Origin: Thermotalea metallivorans
Lineage (GTDB): Bacteria > Bacillota > Clostridia > Peptostreptococcales > Thermotaleaceae
Direction: 5' to 3'
NCBI RefSeq assembly: GCF_001562415.1
Contig: NZ_LOEE01000036.1
Coordinates: 1 to 41,085 of the forward strand
Length of the DNA: 41,085 nucleotides
Shown: positions 6,730 to 17,914 of the stretch, one piece after another
Layout: every line of letters begins with the position of its first letter
How positions within the stretch are numbered: position 1 is the first letter of the stretch
Made by a program: the position numbers and the translations under genes
Notes under the pieces: generated by a model
Database searches by the model: none
What the model saw: the letters and a program-made list of their open reading frames with translations, nothing else
What the model was told of the DNA's origin: nothing

Positions 6730-9567
6730 CTAGGCACCCTGCTCCTTTTCCAGCACTTTTTTAAGGAAAATTCCCGTATAGGATTCAGGAATTTGAATAA
6801 TCTCCTCCGGCGTTCCTTCGCCCACAATCCAGCCACCTTTGTCGCCGCCTTCTGGGCCAAGGTCAATGATATAATCGCTGGTCTTGATCACATCCAAGTT
6901 ATGCTCGATGACCAGGACGGTATTCCCCCCGTCCACCAGCTTATTCAATACGCCTATTAATTTATGAATATCTGCAATATGAAGTCCCGTTGTAGGTTCA
7001 TCCAGTATATACAGGGTTCTGCCGGTGCTTCGCTTGCTCAGCTCCGTAGCCAGCTTGATTCTTTGGGCTTCCCCGCCGGACAATTGGGTTGACGGCTGCC
7101 CCAAGTGGATATACCCCAACCCCACCTCATAGAGGGTTTCCAATTTCCTCCTGATGCCAGGCACATTCTGGAAAAAGTCAAGGGCCTCTTCCACAGTCAT
7201 ATCCAGTACATCGGAAATAGATTTCCCTTTGTATTTTACTTCCAAGGTCTCCCGATTATAGCGTTTTCCTTTGCATACATCACAGGGCACATATACATCA
7301 GGCAGGAAGTGCATTTCAATTTTAATAATTCCATCGCCCTTGCAGGCTTCACACCTTCCTCCCTTTACATTGAAGCTAAAGCGTCCCTTCTGATATCCCC
7401 GTATCTTTGCCTCAGGTACTTGGGCAAAGACATCTCGAATAAGATCAAAAACACCTGTATAGGTAGCAGGATTGGATCGGGGCGTCCTGCCAATAGGGGA
7501 CTGGTCAATATCAATCACCTTGTCAATATGTTCCAAACCTTTTATGTTTTCATGCTTTCCGGGCTTGCGCTTCGCCTTGTGGAGTTCCATGGCCAGCCGC
7601 TTATAGAGGATTTCATTCACTAAGGTACTTTTCCCGGAACCCGAAACGCCCGTTACGGAAACAAATACCCCTAAGGGAAATCGCACCGTTAAATTTTTTA
7701 AGTTGTTTTCCTGGGCCCCTATCACCTCTATCCACTTGCCGTTGGGTTTTCTTCTCTCCTTCGGAACGTCTATTTTCCTTCGGCCGCTCAAATACTGGCC
7801 GGTGATGGATTCTTCACAGGCCATAATATCTTGGACAGTTCCTTGGGCAATAATCCTTCCCCCGTTTGCTCCGGCACCGGGACCTATGTCAATAATATGG
7901 TCTGCTGCGAACATGGTATCTTCGTCATGTTCCACAACAATGAGGGTATTGCCCAAATCTGTGAGATTTCTCAAGGTTTTCAGCAATTTTTCATTGTCCC
8001 TTTGATGGAGTCCGATACTAGGTTCGTCCAGTATATACAGTACTCCCACCAGACTAGAACCGATCTGGGTCGCCAGCCGAATTCTCTGGGATTCTCCGCC
8101 AGACAGGGTTCCTGCCGATCTTGACAGAGTCAAGTAATCTAATCCTACATCCACCAAAAAACCTAATCGCTCATTAATTTCTTTCAATATCTGCCTTGCG
8201 ATCATCCTGTTTTTCTCGGAAAGATCCAAGTTTTTAAAAAAGTCTAGTGCTTGCCTTACAGAAAATTCCGTTACTTCCGCAATATTCTTGCCGGCAATTT
8301 TTACAGAAAGAACTTCCGGTTTTAACCTTGCCCCTTTGCAACCGTCGCAAGGAGTAAGGCTCATGAATTCTTCAATTTTTTCCCGCATATAATCAGAATT
8401 TGTCTCTTTGTATCGCCTCTCTAAATTTTTGATAATTCCCTCAAAGGGGGAGCGATATTTTCTCATGCCCCCAAATTTGCTCTCATAGGTAAACTCTATA
8501 GTTCTTTTCCCTGTACCGTATAAAAGCTCTTGCACAAAGGTTTCCGGCAGCTTCTCAATGGGAGTATCCAAATCTATTCCATGATCTTGGGCCAAAGCCT
8601 CGATCATTTCATAATAATAGGTTCCCTCCGACGAATTGGCCAAAGGGGCAATACCCCCTTCCCGGATTGTTAGAGAGAGATTGGGAATAACCAAATCCTG
8701 ATCAATCTTCTGGAGATAGCCAATGCCATTGCACTGGGAGCATGCCCCATAGGGACTGTTGAAGGAAAACATCCTTGGCTCCAGTTCTTCGATACCTATG
8801 CCGTGTTCTGGACAAGAAAATTTTGTGCTGAAAAGCATATCTTCTCCATCAATGATGCTGACAACCACCAGCCCTTCCGACAAAGATAGGGCTGTTTCAA
8901 TGGAATCCGTCAGTCTCTTTTCTATGCCCTCCTTGATGATCACCCTGTCTACTACCACTTCGATGGTATGCTTTTTATTCTTTTCCAACTGAATTTCTTC
9001 ATGGATCTCCCGGATTTCTCCATCTATCCTGACCCGAACATACCCGTCCTTTTTGATATTTTCCAGTACCTTTGCATGTTCTCCCTTTCTTCCTCGGATC
9101 ATGGGAGCCAAAACTTGAATTTTTGTTCGCTCCTCCAGGGCCATCACCTTATCTACAATCTGATCAATGGTCTGCTGTGTAATCTCACGGCCACATATGG
9201 GGCAATGGGGTGTGCCGATCCGGGCAAATAATAATCGTAGATAATCGTAAATTTCTGTTACGGTACCCACCGTAGAACGGGGATTGCGGCTGGTTGTCTT
9301 TTGGTCGATAGAAATTGCCGGAGACAGACCCTCAATGTATTCCACATCGGGTTTTTCCATCTGTCCCAAGAACTGACGGGCATAGGCCGACAGGCTTTCC
9401 ACATAGCGCCTCTGCCCCTCGGCATAAATGGTATCAAAAGCAAGGGAAGACTTCCCGGAACCGCTCAGCCCCGTCATCACCACAAATTTATCCCTGGGAA
9501 TTTCCACATCGATATTTTTTAAGTTGTGCTCCTTCGCACCCTTTACGATAATGCTGTTCTTTGCCAT
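6730..9567 (-). CDS. uvrA: Excinuclease ABC subunit UvrA
   Basis: The 945-aa protein is full length, with two ABC ATPase modules. Walker A motifs are GLSGSGKSS near the N-terminus and GVSGSGKST in the second half; signature motifs are [12 protein letters not shown] and [12 protein letters not shown]. Zinc-module cysteine pairs include [13 protein letters not shown] and CEACKGDG ... CDVCKGKRY. UvrA dimers with UvrB find bulky DNA lesions. It starts 4 nt after the uvrB stop, and AGAGGTGACC at the end of uvrB is its ribosome-binding site, so it is the second gene of an SOS-regulated uvrBA operon. Confidence 0.98.
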   Translation of the reverse strand: MAKNSIIVKGAKEHNLKNIDVEIPRDKFVVMTGLSGSGKSSLAFDTIYAEGQRRYVESLSAYARQFLGQMEKPDVEYIEGLSPAISIDQKTTSRNPRSTVGTVTEIYDYLRLLFARIGTPHCPICGREITQQTIDQIVDKVMALEERTKIQVLAPMIRGRKGEHAKVLENIKKDGYVRVRIDGEIREIHEEIQLEKNKKHTIEVVVDRVIIKEGIEKRLTDSIETALSLSEGLVVVSIIDGEDMLFSTKFSCPEHGIGIEELEPRMFSFNSPYGACSQCNGIGYLQKIDQDLVIPNLSLTIREGGIAPLANSSEGTYYYEMIEALAQDHGIDLDTPIEKLPETFVQELLYGTGKRTIEFTYESKFGGMRKYRSPFEGIIKNLERRYKETNSDYMREKIEEFMSLTPCDGCKGARLKPEVLSVKIAGKNIAEVTEFSVRQALDFFKNLDLSEKNRMIARQILKEINERLGFLVDVGLDYLTLSRSAGTLSGGESQRIRLATQIGSSLVGVLYILDEPSIGLHQRDNEKLLKTLRNLTDLGNTLIVVEHDEDTMFAADHIIDIGPGAGANGGRIIAQGTVQDIMACEESITGQYLSGRRKIDVPKERRKPNGKWIEVIGAQENNLKNLTVRFPLGVFVSVTGVSGSGKSTLVNEILYKRLAMELHKAKRKPGKHENIKGLEHIDKVIDIDQSPIGRTPRSNPATYTGVFDLIRDVFAQVPEAKIRGYQKGRFSFNVKGGRCEACKGDGIIKIEMHFLPDVYVPCDVCKGKRYNRETLEVKYKGKSISDVLDMTVEEALDFFQNVPGIRRKLETLYEVGLGYIHLGQPSTQLSGGEAQRIKLATELSKRSTGRTLYILDEPTTGLHIADIHKLIGVLNKLVDGGNTVLVIEHNLDVIKTSDYIIDLGPEGGDKGGWIVGEGTPEEIIQIPESYTGIFLKKVLEKEQGA

Positions 9568-9571
9568 ATGG

Positions 9572-11557
9572 TCACCTCTTATCCAACTGCTCTTTGAGCT
9601 CTAAAATCTTGTCTCTCAATTCTGCCGCCCTCTCAAACTGCAAGTTTGCGGCCGCATCCTTCATCTCTCTCTCCAGTTTTGCAATGATATCCAAAATATC
9701 CTCCCTGGCCAGTCCTGCCGGACCCTCTGCCATGCCGTATTTCACCGTATCCTCCGCTGCCTTGGTAGCCTCTATGATATCCCGTACCTTCTTGACAATG
9801 CCTTGGGGGATGATATTATGTTTTCGATTGTAGTCTTCTTGAATCTTTCTTCTGCGGTTGGTCTCATCAATAGCCCGCCTCATGGAGTCCGTGATTTGGT
9901 CTGCATACATAATGACCTTACCATGAATATTTCTTGCAGCCCTGCCGATGGTTTGGATCAAAGATGTCTCCGACCGGAGGAAACCCTCCTTATCTGCGTC
10001 CAATATAGCTACCAAGGCCACTTCCGGTAGGTCGAGCCCCTCCCTTAGAAGATTAATTCCCACCAGTACATCAAACACACCCAAACGCAGGTCCCGGATA
10101 ATCTCCATTCTCTCCAAAGTGTCAATATCCGAATGAAGGTATCGAACCTTAATGTTTATGTCTTTTAGATAACTTGTCAAATCCTCCGCCATTTTCTTGG
10201 TTAAGGTAGTCACCAGCACCCTCTGGTTCTTCTGGATCACTTGATGAATCTCTCCAATGAGATCGTCAATTTGCCCTTGAATAGGCCGCACATCTACCTC
10301 CGGGTCCACCAGACCTGTGGGTCTGATGATCTGCTCTACCACGTTTTCGCTATGTTCCTTTTCATAGGGACCTGGGGTAGCACTGACGTAGACAATCTGG
10401 TTGACCAGACCCTCAAATTCCTCAAAATTTAAAGGACGATTGTCAAAGGCGGAAGGTAAGCGAAATCCATATTCTACAAGACTTTCCTTTCTGGATCGGT
10501 CTCCCCCATACATGCCCCGAAGCTGGGGAATAGTCACATGGGATTCATCAATAATCATGAGAAAATCCTTAGGGAAATAATCAATCAGGGTAAAAGGCCT
10601 GCTGCCCGCTGGTCTTTGGGAAATGTGCCTCGAATAATTTTCAATTCCTTGGCAAAAACCTACCTCCCGCAGCATCTCAATATCATACATGGTTCTCTGC
10701 TGAATTCTCTGGGCCTCAATCAACTTTTCATTTTCTTTAAAATACTGCACCCTTTCCTTTAACTCTTCCTCAATATCCTGGATAGCTTTTGCCAACTTGT
10801 CGGAAGTCGTCACATAGTGGGAAGCAGGGAAAATGGACACATGCTTTCTAAGGCCCACGATCTCCCCCGTCAAGGCATTGACCTCTGTGATACGGTCAAT
10901 CTCATCTCCGAACAGCTCCACACGAATGGCATTTTCTGAAGAAGAAGCCGGAAAAATCTCCACCACATCTCCCCGCACCCGGAATGTTCCTCTCACAAAG
11001 TTGAGATCATTCCGCACATACTGAATATCTACCAGCTTTCTCAAAATTTCATCCCGGCTCTTTGTCATACCGGGCCGAATCGACAACACCTGGTTTTCAT
11101 AATCAATAGGGTCACCCAGCCCGTAAATGCAGGATACACTGGCTACGATAATGACGTCCCTTCGCTCAAAAAGGGCAGCCGTTGCCGAATGTCGCAATTT
11201 GTCGATTTCGTCATTGATCTGGGCATCCTTTTCAATGTAGGTATCCGTATGGGCTACATAGGCCTCGGGTTGATAATAATCATAATAGCTTACAAAAAAC
11301 TCAACGGCATTATTGGGAAAAAACTCCTTGAATTCGCTGCACAATTGGGCAGCCAGCGTTTTATTATGGGCAATCACCAAAGTAGGTTTTTGTACCCTTT
11401 CAATCACATTGGCCATGGTAAAAGTTTTTCCTGAACCCGTTACCCCCAAAAGGGTTTGATGCTTCAACCCTTTGAAAATGCCATTGCTCAAGGATTCAAT
11501 GGCTTTCGGCTGATCCCCCGTAGGCTTATATTCTGAAACAATTTCAAACTTCCTCAT
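9572..11557 (-). CDS. uvrB: Excinuclease ABC subunit UvrB
   Basis: The 661-aa protein has all UvrB landmarks: Walker A GVTGSGKT near residue 39, the damage-probing beta-hairpin [11 protein letters not shown], the DEAD-like DESH motif in [13 protein letters not shown], helicase motif VI (QTIGRAARN) and a C-terminal UVR motif (residues about 625-660) that contacts UvrA and UvrC. UvrB is the lesion-verifying helicase-like subunit. It heads the uvrBA operon; a strong promoter and a LexA box are about 80-130 nt upstream, so induction by DNA damage is expected. Confidence 0.98.
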   Translation of the reverse strand: MRKFEIVSEYKPTGDQPKAIESLSNGIFKGLKHQTLLGVTGSGKTFTMANVIERVQKPTLVIAHNKTLAAQLCSEFKEFFPNNAVEFFVSYYDYYQPEAYVAHTDTYIEKDAQINDEIDKLRHSATAALFERRDVIIVASVSCIYGLGDPIDYENQVLSIRPGMTKSRDEILRKLVDIQYVRNDLNFVRGTFRVRGDVVEIFPASSSENAIRVELFGDEIDRITEVNALTGEIVGLRKHVSIFPASHYVTTSDKLAKAIQDIEEELKERVQYFKENEKLIEAQRIQQRTMYDIEMLREVGFCQGIENYSRHISQRPAGSRPFTLIDYFPKDFLMIIDESHVTIPQLRGMYGGDRSRKESLVEYGFRLPSAFDNRPLNFEEFEGLVNQIVYVSATPGPYEKEHSENVVEQIIRPTGLVDPEVDVRPIQGQIDDLIGEIHQVIQKNQRVLVTTLTKKMAEDLTSYLKDINIKVRYLHSDIDTLERMEIIRDLRLGVFDVLVGINLLREGLDLPEVALVAILDADKEGFLRSETSLIQTIGRAARNIHGKVIMYADQITDSMRRAIDETNRRRKIQEDYNRKHNIIPQGIVKKVRDIIEATKAAEDTVKYGMAEGPAGLAREDILDIIAKLEREMKDAAANLQFERAAELRDKILELKEQLDKR

Positions 11558-11637
11558 TCTAAAAACTCCTCTTTTCAGATTCCATAGAAATTATAGCATA
11601 CCTTTCTTTTTTAGCGATAAGCAACATCTACCAAAAT

Positions 11638-11651
11638 CAAACGTCTGTTCG
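11638..11651 (-). promoter_or_regulatory. LexA (SOS) operator for uvrBA
   Basis: Read on the minus strand the site is CGAACAGACGTTTG, which fits the Firmicute LexA/DinR box CGAAC-N4-GTTYG. It lies immediately downstream of the uvrB -10 box, over the expected transcription start, where LexA binding would block initiation. Confidence 0.85.
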
Positions 11652-11659
11652 TATATTTC

Positions 11660-11688
11660 ATTATATCGCTCCCTTTTTTGAAAGTCAA
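11660..11688 (-). promoter_or_regulatory. Sigma-A promoter of uvrBA
   Basis: On the minus strand, TTGACT (11683-11688) and TATAAT (11660-11665) are separated by exactly 17 nt. The -10 is consensus and the -35 has one mismatch. Confidence 0.8.
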
Positions 11689-11797
11689 CCAGAAAGAAGT
11701 AAATTTCCTATGCATTGGAAAAAAACTTGAAGGATTCTATCTTTCTGTATAGAATTGTTAATAGGATAAAAATTGTGAAACCCGAAGGTGACAAAGC

Positions 11798-13060
11798 ATG
11801 GCTGCAAAAACAAAGAAAATTTTATACAGGCTTATCGTCCTTGCCCCTTTTTTCCCTTTCATCTCCTGGTGGGTTTTGGGCTTGCCCGGTAGAAAATACG
11901 GATTCTTTTATCCCTTGATTACAACCCTCTTCATGGCTGTTTTTTGCTTTTATATCTACCAGTGCATGAGAGATTATGACCGCATTGCAAAAAAGCAAAG
12001 GGAAACCATCACGCACATGACCTACATCAATCATGAATTGAAAAAAAACAATCTGATCAAAGAAGCCATGCTGGAAATCAGCAACTCCGTCTTGAATATT
12101 AAAAATATGGATGAACTGCTGAATTCCGTCATTGCAACGGCTGTCCAATTGATTGACAATGCAGATTCCGGCAGCATTCTTATAAAAAACGAAGAAGGCC
12201 GCTTGGAATTTAAAGCTGCCTTTGGCTATGATTTAGAAAAACTGTCCGGGATCACCCTGGCCATTGAAGAAACTTTCCTATACCAATACACGGAAGGAAA
12301 CTGTTTCAATCCCTGCATCATCCATAATCCCTTGAATTTTAACGAAAGATATATGGCCAGAGAAACCTATGATCAATTGATGGATGCCGATGCTTTGATT
12401 CTCAAATCCACTATCTCTGCTCCCATCGTCGTGGACAATGAATTATACGGCATGATTAATGTAGACAATACCCGGACCGACCAAGTTTTTACAGAAGAAG
12501 ACAAGATGATTATATCCTACTTTGCCAATCAGTTGGGTATTGCCATCAAAAATGCCCGATTGTTTGAAAAAACCCTATTTTTATCAAGATATGACGGTTT
12601 GACCAAAGTATACAACAGGCATTATTTTGACGAACTTTTTGACAGCATCTATAAAAGGGCAAAACGCTACGGGGAAAGTTTTTGTCTGTGTGTCATCGAT
12701 TTGAACGACTTGAAAATCATCAATGACCTCCATGGTCACTCCGCAGGAGATTTCGTAATCAAGACCTTTTCCACTGTATTGAGTGAAAATACCAGGGATT
12801 CCGATTTGATTGGCCGATACGGAGGCGATGAATTTGTAATGGTTTTTCTCAACACTATGTTGGAAAACTGCCATGAAAAACTGGAAATGATCGCCCAGCG
12901 GCTGAAAGATACACCGATCCAGTTAAACCATACAAGTTTTCAAATTTCCTTCAGCTATGGTATCGCTTGTTTCCCAAAGGATGCCGCAGACAGCAAAGAG
13001 CTGTTTAAAATTGCCGACTTGCGTATGTATAAACATAAGCTTCATCAAAAAACCATATAG
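11798..13060 (+). CDS. Membrane-anchored GAF-GGDEF diguanylate cyclase
   Basis: The 420-aa protein has two N-terminal membrane helices (about residues 12-55), a short coiled segment, a GAF sensory domain (about 85-255) and a C-terminal GGDEF domain. The catalytic motif is intact (GGDEF, 342-346), and an RxxD inhibitory site (R333-D336) lies five residues before it, so the enzyme should make c-di-GMP from two GTP and be feedback-inhibited. The start follows GAAGGTGAC at normal spacing. It is divergent from uvrB and convergent with the PDZ gene. The ligand of the GAF domain is unknown. A PilZ receptor is encoded at 5788-6429. Confidence 0.93.
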   Translation: MAAKTKKILYRLIVLAPFFPFISWWVLGLPGRKYGFFYPLITTLFMAVFCFYIYQCMRDYDRIAKKQRETITHMTYINHELKKNNLIKEAMLEISNSVLNIKNMDELLNSVIATAVQLIDNADSGSILIKNEEGRLEFKAAFGYDLEKLSGITLAIEETFLYQYTEGNCFNPCIIHNPLNFNERYMARETYDQLMDADALILKSTISAPIVVDNELYGMINVDNTRTDQVFTEEDKMIISYFANQLGIAIKNARLFEKTLFLSRYDGLTKVYNRHYFDELFDSIYKRAKRYGESFCLCVIDLNDLKIINDLHGHSAGDFVIKTFSTVLSENTRDSDLIGRYGGDEFVMVFLNTMLENCHEKLEMIAQRLKDTPIQLNHTSFQISFSYGIACFPKDAADSKELFKIADLRMYKHKLHQKTI

Positions 13061-13111
13061 TACAACGGGAAAAGTTAGTTTATACTTTAATAAAAAGTTT
13101 TTTCCTTAATT

Positions 13112-14368
13112 TTAAGATAAGGGGCTTCCTTTCCTTCGAAATGCCGATATCAACTTCTTCAACAGGCTGATGGAGGCATCGGGATCAAACACAATCTGGG
13201 CTTCCTTGGGCACAATGATAATTCCCAGGCTGCCGATGCCCGTCTGATAATTTTTATATTCCAAAGTTCTATACCGTCCTTTTCTATCCAAGACTTCCAC
13301 CCATAGGAAGGGCGGATAATCCTTCAGTATAGCTTCCATATCTTCCTTACGCTCAACAGGATAATTATTTACGGTCAGAATAACATCTCCCGGCGCAAGG
13401 CCCATTTTCTCCCCATGCCCCTCTTTTTTTGTATCCAGCACCGTAATTCCCCTGCCATATTGTCGAAACATAGGCTCCTTTTTCTTTTCTTCTCTTTGGC
13501 CATAGATAATCAGGGCTTCATGACCTAAGGGCGAAAAAAGGGCGGCTAGCCACTGGAATATGGCATACCGGACAGCTAAAACAGACAAAAGAATCAGGAT
13601 GATGCTAAAAAATAAAAGTTTTACGGCAGACTTCTTGCTCTTTTCCCTCGGCGTACCGGAAAGGGCCATATCTCCATACCCTAAAGCCGCTACCACCACG
13701 GAAATTTGTAGAGACAGATTTTCTATCCCGATTCCTTCTATACTGTTTCTGAATATAGGCCACCAGTCGGGAAGATTCAGTTCCCGGGCACCTTCCAGGG
13801 ACCCCAGTGCAACGAGCAGAATGGCAAAGGGAACGGGCCAAAACCGCTGCAGCATGAATCCTCCGATGATCCCATATCTCTTGTCTTCTATCAAAATGGG
13901 TGTAGCATTCTTGTGCCCATCCAACCACATCAATATGCTTTCTACCAGATGCAGTATGCCTACAATGACCATCACACCGGGTACATTGACTTTAGGAAAT
14001 CCAAAAATAAGACTGGACAACGCCAATAATCCTCCCCCGTAGGAAAAACACAAATACCGCACGTGGATCACCATGAGCAGTATGGCAAGGGGCAACAGAT
14101 ATGTAAAATCGCCAAGGGTAACGGTTACTCCCAAAACCATGATGACCACGGTACCCAAAATCCCCCCAAGGATTCCCATAACCACAGCGTTCATCATTTT
14201 TTCTCCCATGGTAGACTTCTCTGAACCCAGCATTCTTGCTTCCAGCTCATGAATCCTTTTATACTGCATATAAACCAAAAACAATACTCCCCAGAACAAT
14301 GGATTCATCAGTACCGTCAGCAATGACAGCAATGCCATGTTGATCAATTCCAAAAGCGGAAACATCAT
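13112..14368 (-). CDS. Polytopic membrane protein with C-terminal PDZ domain, MinJ-like
   Basis: The 418-aa protein has about eight hydrophobic segments in residues 1-285, then a cytosolic PDZ domain (GHGEKMGLAPGDVILTVNN, about 310-385). This matches the architecture of Bacillus MinJ, the bridge between DivIVA and MinD in division-site selection. In Bacillus, minJ also lies near uvrBA and a ctpB-type protease, and here uvrBA and a CtpA-type protease are both close, which supports homology by context. The start at 14368 is preferred because of the AGGAGG 8 nt upstream. Without an alignment I would not give the symbol; a generic PDZ membrane protein is the alternative. Confidence 0.7.
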   Translation of the reverse strand: MMFPLLELINMALLSLLTVLMNPLFWGVLFLVYMQYKRIHELEARMLGSEKSTMGEKMMNAVVMGILGGILGTVVIMVLGVTVTLGDFTYLLPLAILLMVIHVRYLCFSYGGGLLALSSLIFGFPKVNVPGVMVIVGILHLVESILMWLDGHKNATPILIEDKRYGIIGGFMLQRFWPVPFAILLVALGSLEGARELNLPDWWPIFRNSIEGIGIENLSLQISVVVAALGYGDMALSGTPREKSKKSAVKLLFFSIILILLSVLAVRYAIFQWLAALFSPLGHEALIIYGQREEKKKEPMFRQYGRGITVLDTKKEGHGEKMGLAPGDVILTVNNYPVERKEDMEAILKDYPPFLWVEVLDRKGRYRTLEYKNYQTGIGSLGIIIVPKEAQIVFDPDASISLLKKLISAFRRKGSPLS

Positions 14369-14703
14369 GGCCCCCCCTCCTATGGTTACACCTTTGCCTT
14401 ATTTTTTACGATAATTGCTAAAGCCATAAGTACATTTTATCACAAATTTTCTTTTTTTTATCAAATTCTGTACTAATATTTCCCCAGCGGTCATATATAT
14501 AACTTTGTGTGAAAAAACTGCCCTATGCCCTGGAGTCATCATCCATACCAGTAGTTCGCAATCTTATCCAAAATTTCTCATAAACTATTACTTTTTCTTT
14601 CGCAAAAAAATAATTTATCCGATGATTTATGGGTTGTCTCATCATATAAATGGGTATATAGGCTTATAAATCAACAGGCATCAAGAAAGGTGGGTTTTGT
14701 CCT
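14369..14703. other. 335-nt divergent intergenic region before the glycogen operon
   Basis: This gap separates the PDZ gene (minus) from glgB (plus) and must hold both promoters. The minus side has a plausible pair at 14434-14464. On the plus side the best I see is TTGTCT (14634-14639) and TATATA (14655-14660) with a short 15-nt spacer. No reading frame, riboswitch or strong hairpin was recognised. Confidence 0.5.
14434..14464 (-). promoter_or_regulatory. Candidate promoter for the PDZ membrane protein
   Basis: On the minus strand, TTGATA (14459-14464) is followed after 17 nt by GATAAA (14436-14441), with TAAAAT overlapping at 14434-14439. The position, 66 nt upstream of the start, is suitable. 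Confidence 0.4.
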
Positions 14704-16620
14704 ATGAAAACACCATCTGCGGAGTACATTCAACAATTTCATCAAGAATATTGTTTCCAGTGCCACCGGCTTTTTGGAGCCCATATCCTTCAGAAAAACG
14801 GATTGGAAGGCGTTGTTTTTACTGTCTGGGCTCCCCATGCAAAAGAAGTTAGCGTGATCGGAGATTTTAATGAGTGGCAGGGTTGTTGCCATCCGATGGA
14901 GCCCATAGGGGATACGGGCATATGGTCTATTTTTGTCCCCGGCGTAAAGAAAGGCAGTTTGTATAAATATGAAATTCACACCTGGCATGGCCAGGTACTC
15001 CATAAAGCCGATCCCTACGGATTCTATAGTGAATACAGGCCGGGAACCGCCTCCAGGGTATTTCCATTGGAAGGATACTCCTGGCAGGATGAAAAATGGC
15101 AAAAAGAAAAAACAACCCTTTTCAACCAGCCCCTGAACATCTATGAGGTCCATTTGGGATCATGGAAAAGGAAAGAAAATGGGGACTTCTATTCCTACAG
15201 GGAATTGGCGGAGGAATTGGTAGAGTATGCAGTGGAGATGGGTTATACCCATATCGAATTGCTTCCTTTGTCGGAGCATCCCTATGATGGTTCCTGGGGA
15301 TATCAGACCACAGGCTATTATGCAGTAACCAGCCGGTATGGAAATCCCCATGATTTCATGTATTTTGTAGACCGCTGCCACCAAAAAGGAATCGGCGTCA
15401 TTCTGGATTGGGTCCCCGCCCATTTCTGCTCAGATGCCCACGGGCTGGCCAATTTTGACGGTACACCCCTTTATGAATATGCCGATCCCCGCAGGGGACG
15501 CAATGATCAATGGGGCACTTTGAATTTTGACTTCTCTAAACCCCAGGTTTGGTCTTTTCTTATTTCCAACGCCCTCTTCTGGATGGACATCTATCATATC
15601 GACGGACTGCGGGTCGATGCCGTGGCGTTCATGCTGTACCTAGACTATGGAAAAAAACCGGGTCAGTGGATCCCCAATGTCTTTGGAGGCAGAGAAAATC
15701 TGGAAGCCATTGGATTTATGAAAAAGCTCAATGAAGCAGTTTTTGAAAAATTCCCCCATGCCCTGATGATTGCAGAAGAATCGACGGCTTGGCCCCTGGT
15801 AACGAAACCTGCGTATCTGGGGGGATTGGGCTACAACTATAAATGGAATATGGGCTGGATGAATGATATGCTTCGATACATGGAGATGGATTCCATCCAT
15901 CGGCAGTGGCATCATGATCTTGTAACATTTTCTTTTATGTACACTTTTTCTGAAAATTTTATTCTTCCTCTTTCCCACGATGAGGTGGTTCATGGTAAGA
16001 AATCCTTGCTCAATAAGATGTTTGGGGACTATTGGCAAAAATTTGCAGCCTTGCGGGCCTTCTATGGCTATATGATGGCCCATCCCGGCAAAAAACTTCT
16101 CTTCATGGGCGGAGAATTGGGTCAATTTGCTGAATGGAATGAACATCGAGGATTAGACTGGCTTTTGTTAGACTATGATATGCACCGCAAGCTTCATCAA
16201 TATGTGCGGCATCTAAACCACTTTTACAAAAGGGAAAAGGTGCTATGGGAGATCGATCATGATTGGCAAGGATTTCAATGGATTGACCCCCATGACTGCC
16301 ATCAGAGCATCATCACTTTTATGAGAAGATCAAAGGATCCGGAAGATTTTCTGGTGATCCTGTGCAATTTTACCCCCGTCGTCTATGAAGGATACCGTAT
16401 TGGCGTTCCCTTCCCGGGTGCATACATCGAAGTCTTCAATAGCGATGCTGAAATATACGGGGGTTCCGGTCAGCTCAATAAAAATTTGCTGGAGGCAGAA
16501 GCCGTGCCATGGCATAACCAATCCTATTCTCTGGTAATCAAAGTACCGCCTTTGGCAACCTTATATTTGAAACTGGATTCTTCCCAGCAAAAGAGCAGGG
16601 ATGCAAGACAAAACTTGTAG
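14704..16620 (+). CDS. glgB: 1,4-alpha-glucan branching enzyme GlgB
   Basis: The 638-aa enzyme moves a stretch of alpha-1,4-glucan to form alpha-1,6 branches in glycogen. A CBM48 module ([20 protein letters not shown], residues about 36-115) precedes a GH13 barrel. Catalytic residues are visible: nucleophile D305 in [10 protein letters not shown], acid/base E358 in AEEST, and H425-D426 in [13 protein letters not shown]. The length matches family members with a short N-terminus. It is the first gene of the glycogen operon, with AAGGTGG upstream, and is 13 nt from glgC. Confidence 0.97.
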   Translation: MKTPSAEYIQQFHQEYCFQCHRLFGAHILQKNGLEGVVFTVWAPHAKEVSVIGDFNEWQGCCHPMEPIGDTGIWSIFVPGVKKGSLYKYEIHTWHGQVLHKADPYGFYSEYRPGTASRVFPLEGYSWQDEKWQKEKTTLFNQPLNIYEVHLGSWKRKENGDFYSYRELAEELVEYAVEMGYTHIELLPLSEHPYDGSWGYQTTGYYAVTSRYGNPHDFMYFVDRCHQKGIGVILDWVPAHFCSDAHGLANFDGTPLYEYADPRRGRNDQWGTLNFDFSKPQVWSFLISNALFWMDIYHIDGLRVDAVAFMLYLDYGKKPGQWIPNVFGGRENLEAIGFMKKLNEAVFEKFPHALMIAEESTAWPLVTKPAYLGGLGYNYKWNMGWMNDMLRYMEMDSIHRQWHHDLVTFSFMYTFSENFILPLSHDEVVHGKKSLLNKMFGDYWQKFAALRAFYGYMMAHPGKKLLFMGGELGQFAEWNEHRGLDWLLLDYDMHRKLHQYVRHLNHFYKREKVLWEIDHDWQGFQWIDPHDCHQSIITFMRRSKDPEDFLVILCNFTPVVYEGYRIGVPFPGAYIEVFNSDAEIYGGSGQLNKNLLEAEAVPWHNQSYSLVIKVPPLATLYLKLDSSQQKSRDARQNL

Positions 16621-16633
16621 AGGAGGTAAGAAG

Positions 16634-17851
16634 ATGCACAAAAAAGAATGTATTGCCATGATTTTAGCCGGAGGACAAGGAAGCAGACTGGGCACCTTGA
16701 CAAAAAAATTAGCTAAACCCGCCGTTCCCTTTGGTGGAAAATACCGTATTATTGATTTTACCTTAAGCAACTGCTGCCATTCCGATATTGATACCATTGG
16801 TGTTCTCACTCAATATAAGCCTCTGGTGCTGAACTCCTATATCGGCACGGGTGCCCCTTGGGATCTGGACCGCAAGGATGGAGGTGTCACCGTTCTTCCT
16901 CCCTATGTGAAAGAGTTGGGTGGCGAATGGTATAAAGGAACGGCTAATGCCATCTACCAAAACATGGATTTCATTGATCAATACGACCCGGAATATGTTT
17001 TGATACTATCGGGAGACCACATTTACAAGATGGATTATTCCCTCATGCTTGAGGAACATAAAAGCAATCAAGCCGATGCCACCATCTCCGTCATCCAGGT
17101 CCCCTGGGAAGAAGCAAGCCGCTTTGGCATCATGCATACCGACGAATGGGGGCGAATCATTGCATTTGAAGAAAAACCCGAATATCCTAAAAATAATTTG
17201 GCCTCCATGGGTATCTATGTTTTTCGCTGGCATCTGTTAAAAGAATATCTGGAAGCCGATGAACAGGATCCTCTTTCCAGCCACGACTTCGGCAAAAATA
17301 TTATTCCCAAGATGCTGCAAGGTTCCCAGAAAATGTTCGCCTACCGTTTCTCAGGATACTGGAAGGATGTAGGGACCATAGAAAGTTACTGGGAAGCCAA
17401 CATGGACCTGCTTTCGGACTACCCTGAGCTGGATCTTTATGACCCTGATTGGAGAATTTATTCCGTCAATCCTACCCAACCCCCCAACTATATTTCACCC
17501 AGTGCCAAGGTTCATCGCTCTCTGATCAACGAGGGCTGTCTCATCCATGGAGAGGTAGAAAATTCTGTCATCTTTCCCGGCGTTTATGTAGGACCTGGTT
17601 CCCGTATTGTGGATTCCGTAATCATGCCCAATGTAAAAGTCGGTGCTAATGTCACCATTGAAAAAGCCATTATTTGTGAAGGAACTCTGGTTCGCAGCGA
17701 CAGTCTCATTGGGTACGACGAAATTGATTTTCTATTCCGCGGGAACCTGCCTGAAAACAGCGGTATTACCGTCATCGCAGAAGGTATGGATATCCCCCGG
17801 TGGACAAAAATTCCCAAAGGTTCTGTGATAAATGATTTGTCCTATATTTAG
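16634..17851 (+). CDS. glgC: Glucose-1-phosphate adenylyltransferase, catalytic subunit GlgC
   Basis: The 405-aa enzyme makes ADP-glucose from glucose-1-phosphate and ATP. The nucleotide loop [10 protein letters not shown] (residues about 9-18) and the [15 protein letters not shown] segment are intact, followed by the GTANAI and [13 protein letters not shown] sugar-nucleotide motifs and a C-terminal left-handed beta-helix with hexapeptide repeats. The ATG at 16634 is chosen because AGGAGG (16621-16626) precedes it; a longer frame from 16601 would overlap glgB. It works with the next gene, glgD, as in other Firmicutes. Confidence 0.97.
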   Translation: MHKKECIAMILAGGQGSRLGTLTKKLAKPAVPFGGKYRIIDFTLSNCCHSDIDTIGVLTQYKPLVLNSYIGTGAPWDLDRKDGGVTVLPPYVKELGGEWYKGTANAIYQNMDFIDQYDPEYVLILSGDHIYKMDYSLMLEEHKSNQADATISVIQVPWEEASRFGIMHTDEWGRIIAFEEKPEYPKNNLASMGIYVFRWHLLKEYLEADEQDPLSSHDFGKNIIPKMLQGSQKMFAYRFSGYWKDVGTIESYWEANMDLLSDYPELDLYDPDWRIYSVNPTQPPNYISPSAKVHRSLINEGCLIHGEVENSVIFPGVYVGPGSRIVDSVIMPNVKVGANVTIEKAIICEGTLVRSDSLIGYDEIDFLFRGNLPENSGITVIAEGMDIPRWTKIPKGSVINDLSYI

Positions 17852-17914
17852 AATATTTTTCCATGGGCTAGAAAATAATCCCCAGGAAGTTTTATAGAAT
17901 AGGAGTGTGAACAT

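Noticed and set aside
11740-11765. Promoter for the GGDEF gene (TTGAAG ... TATAGA)
   Set aside because: The spacer is only 15 nt and the surrounding small palindrome confuses the match, so the evidence is too weak for a feature.
11715-11918. 67-aa plus-strand frame over the start of the GGDEF gene
   Set aside because: The GGDEF frame has a better ribosome-binding site and a full domain structure; this frame overlaps its membrane helices.
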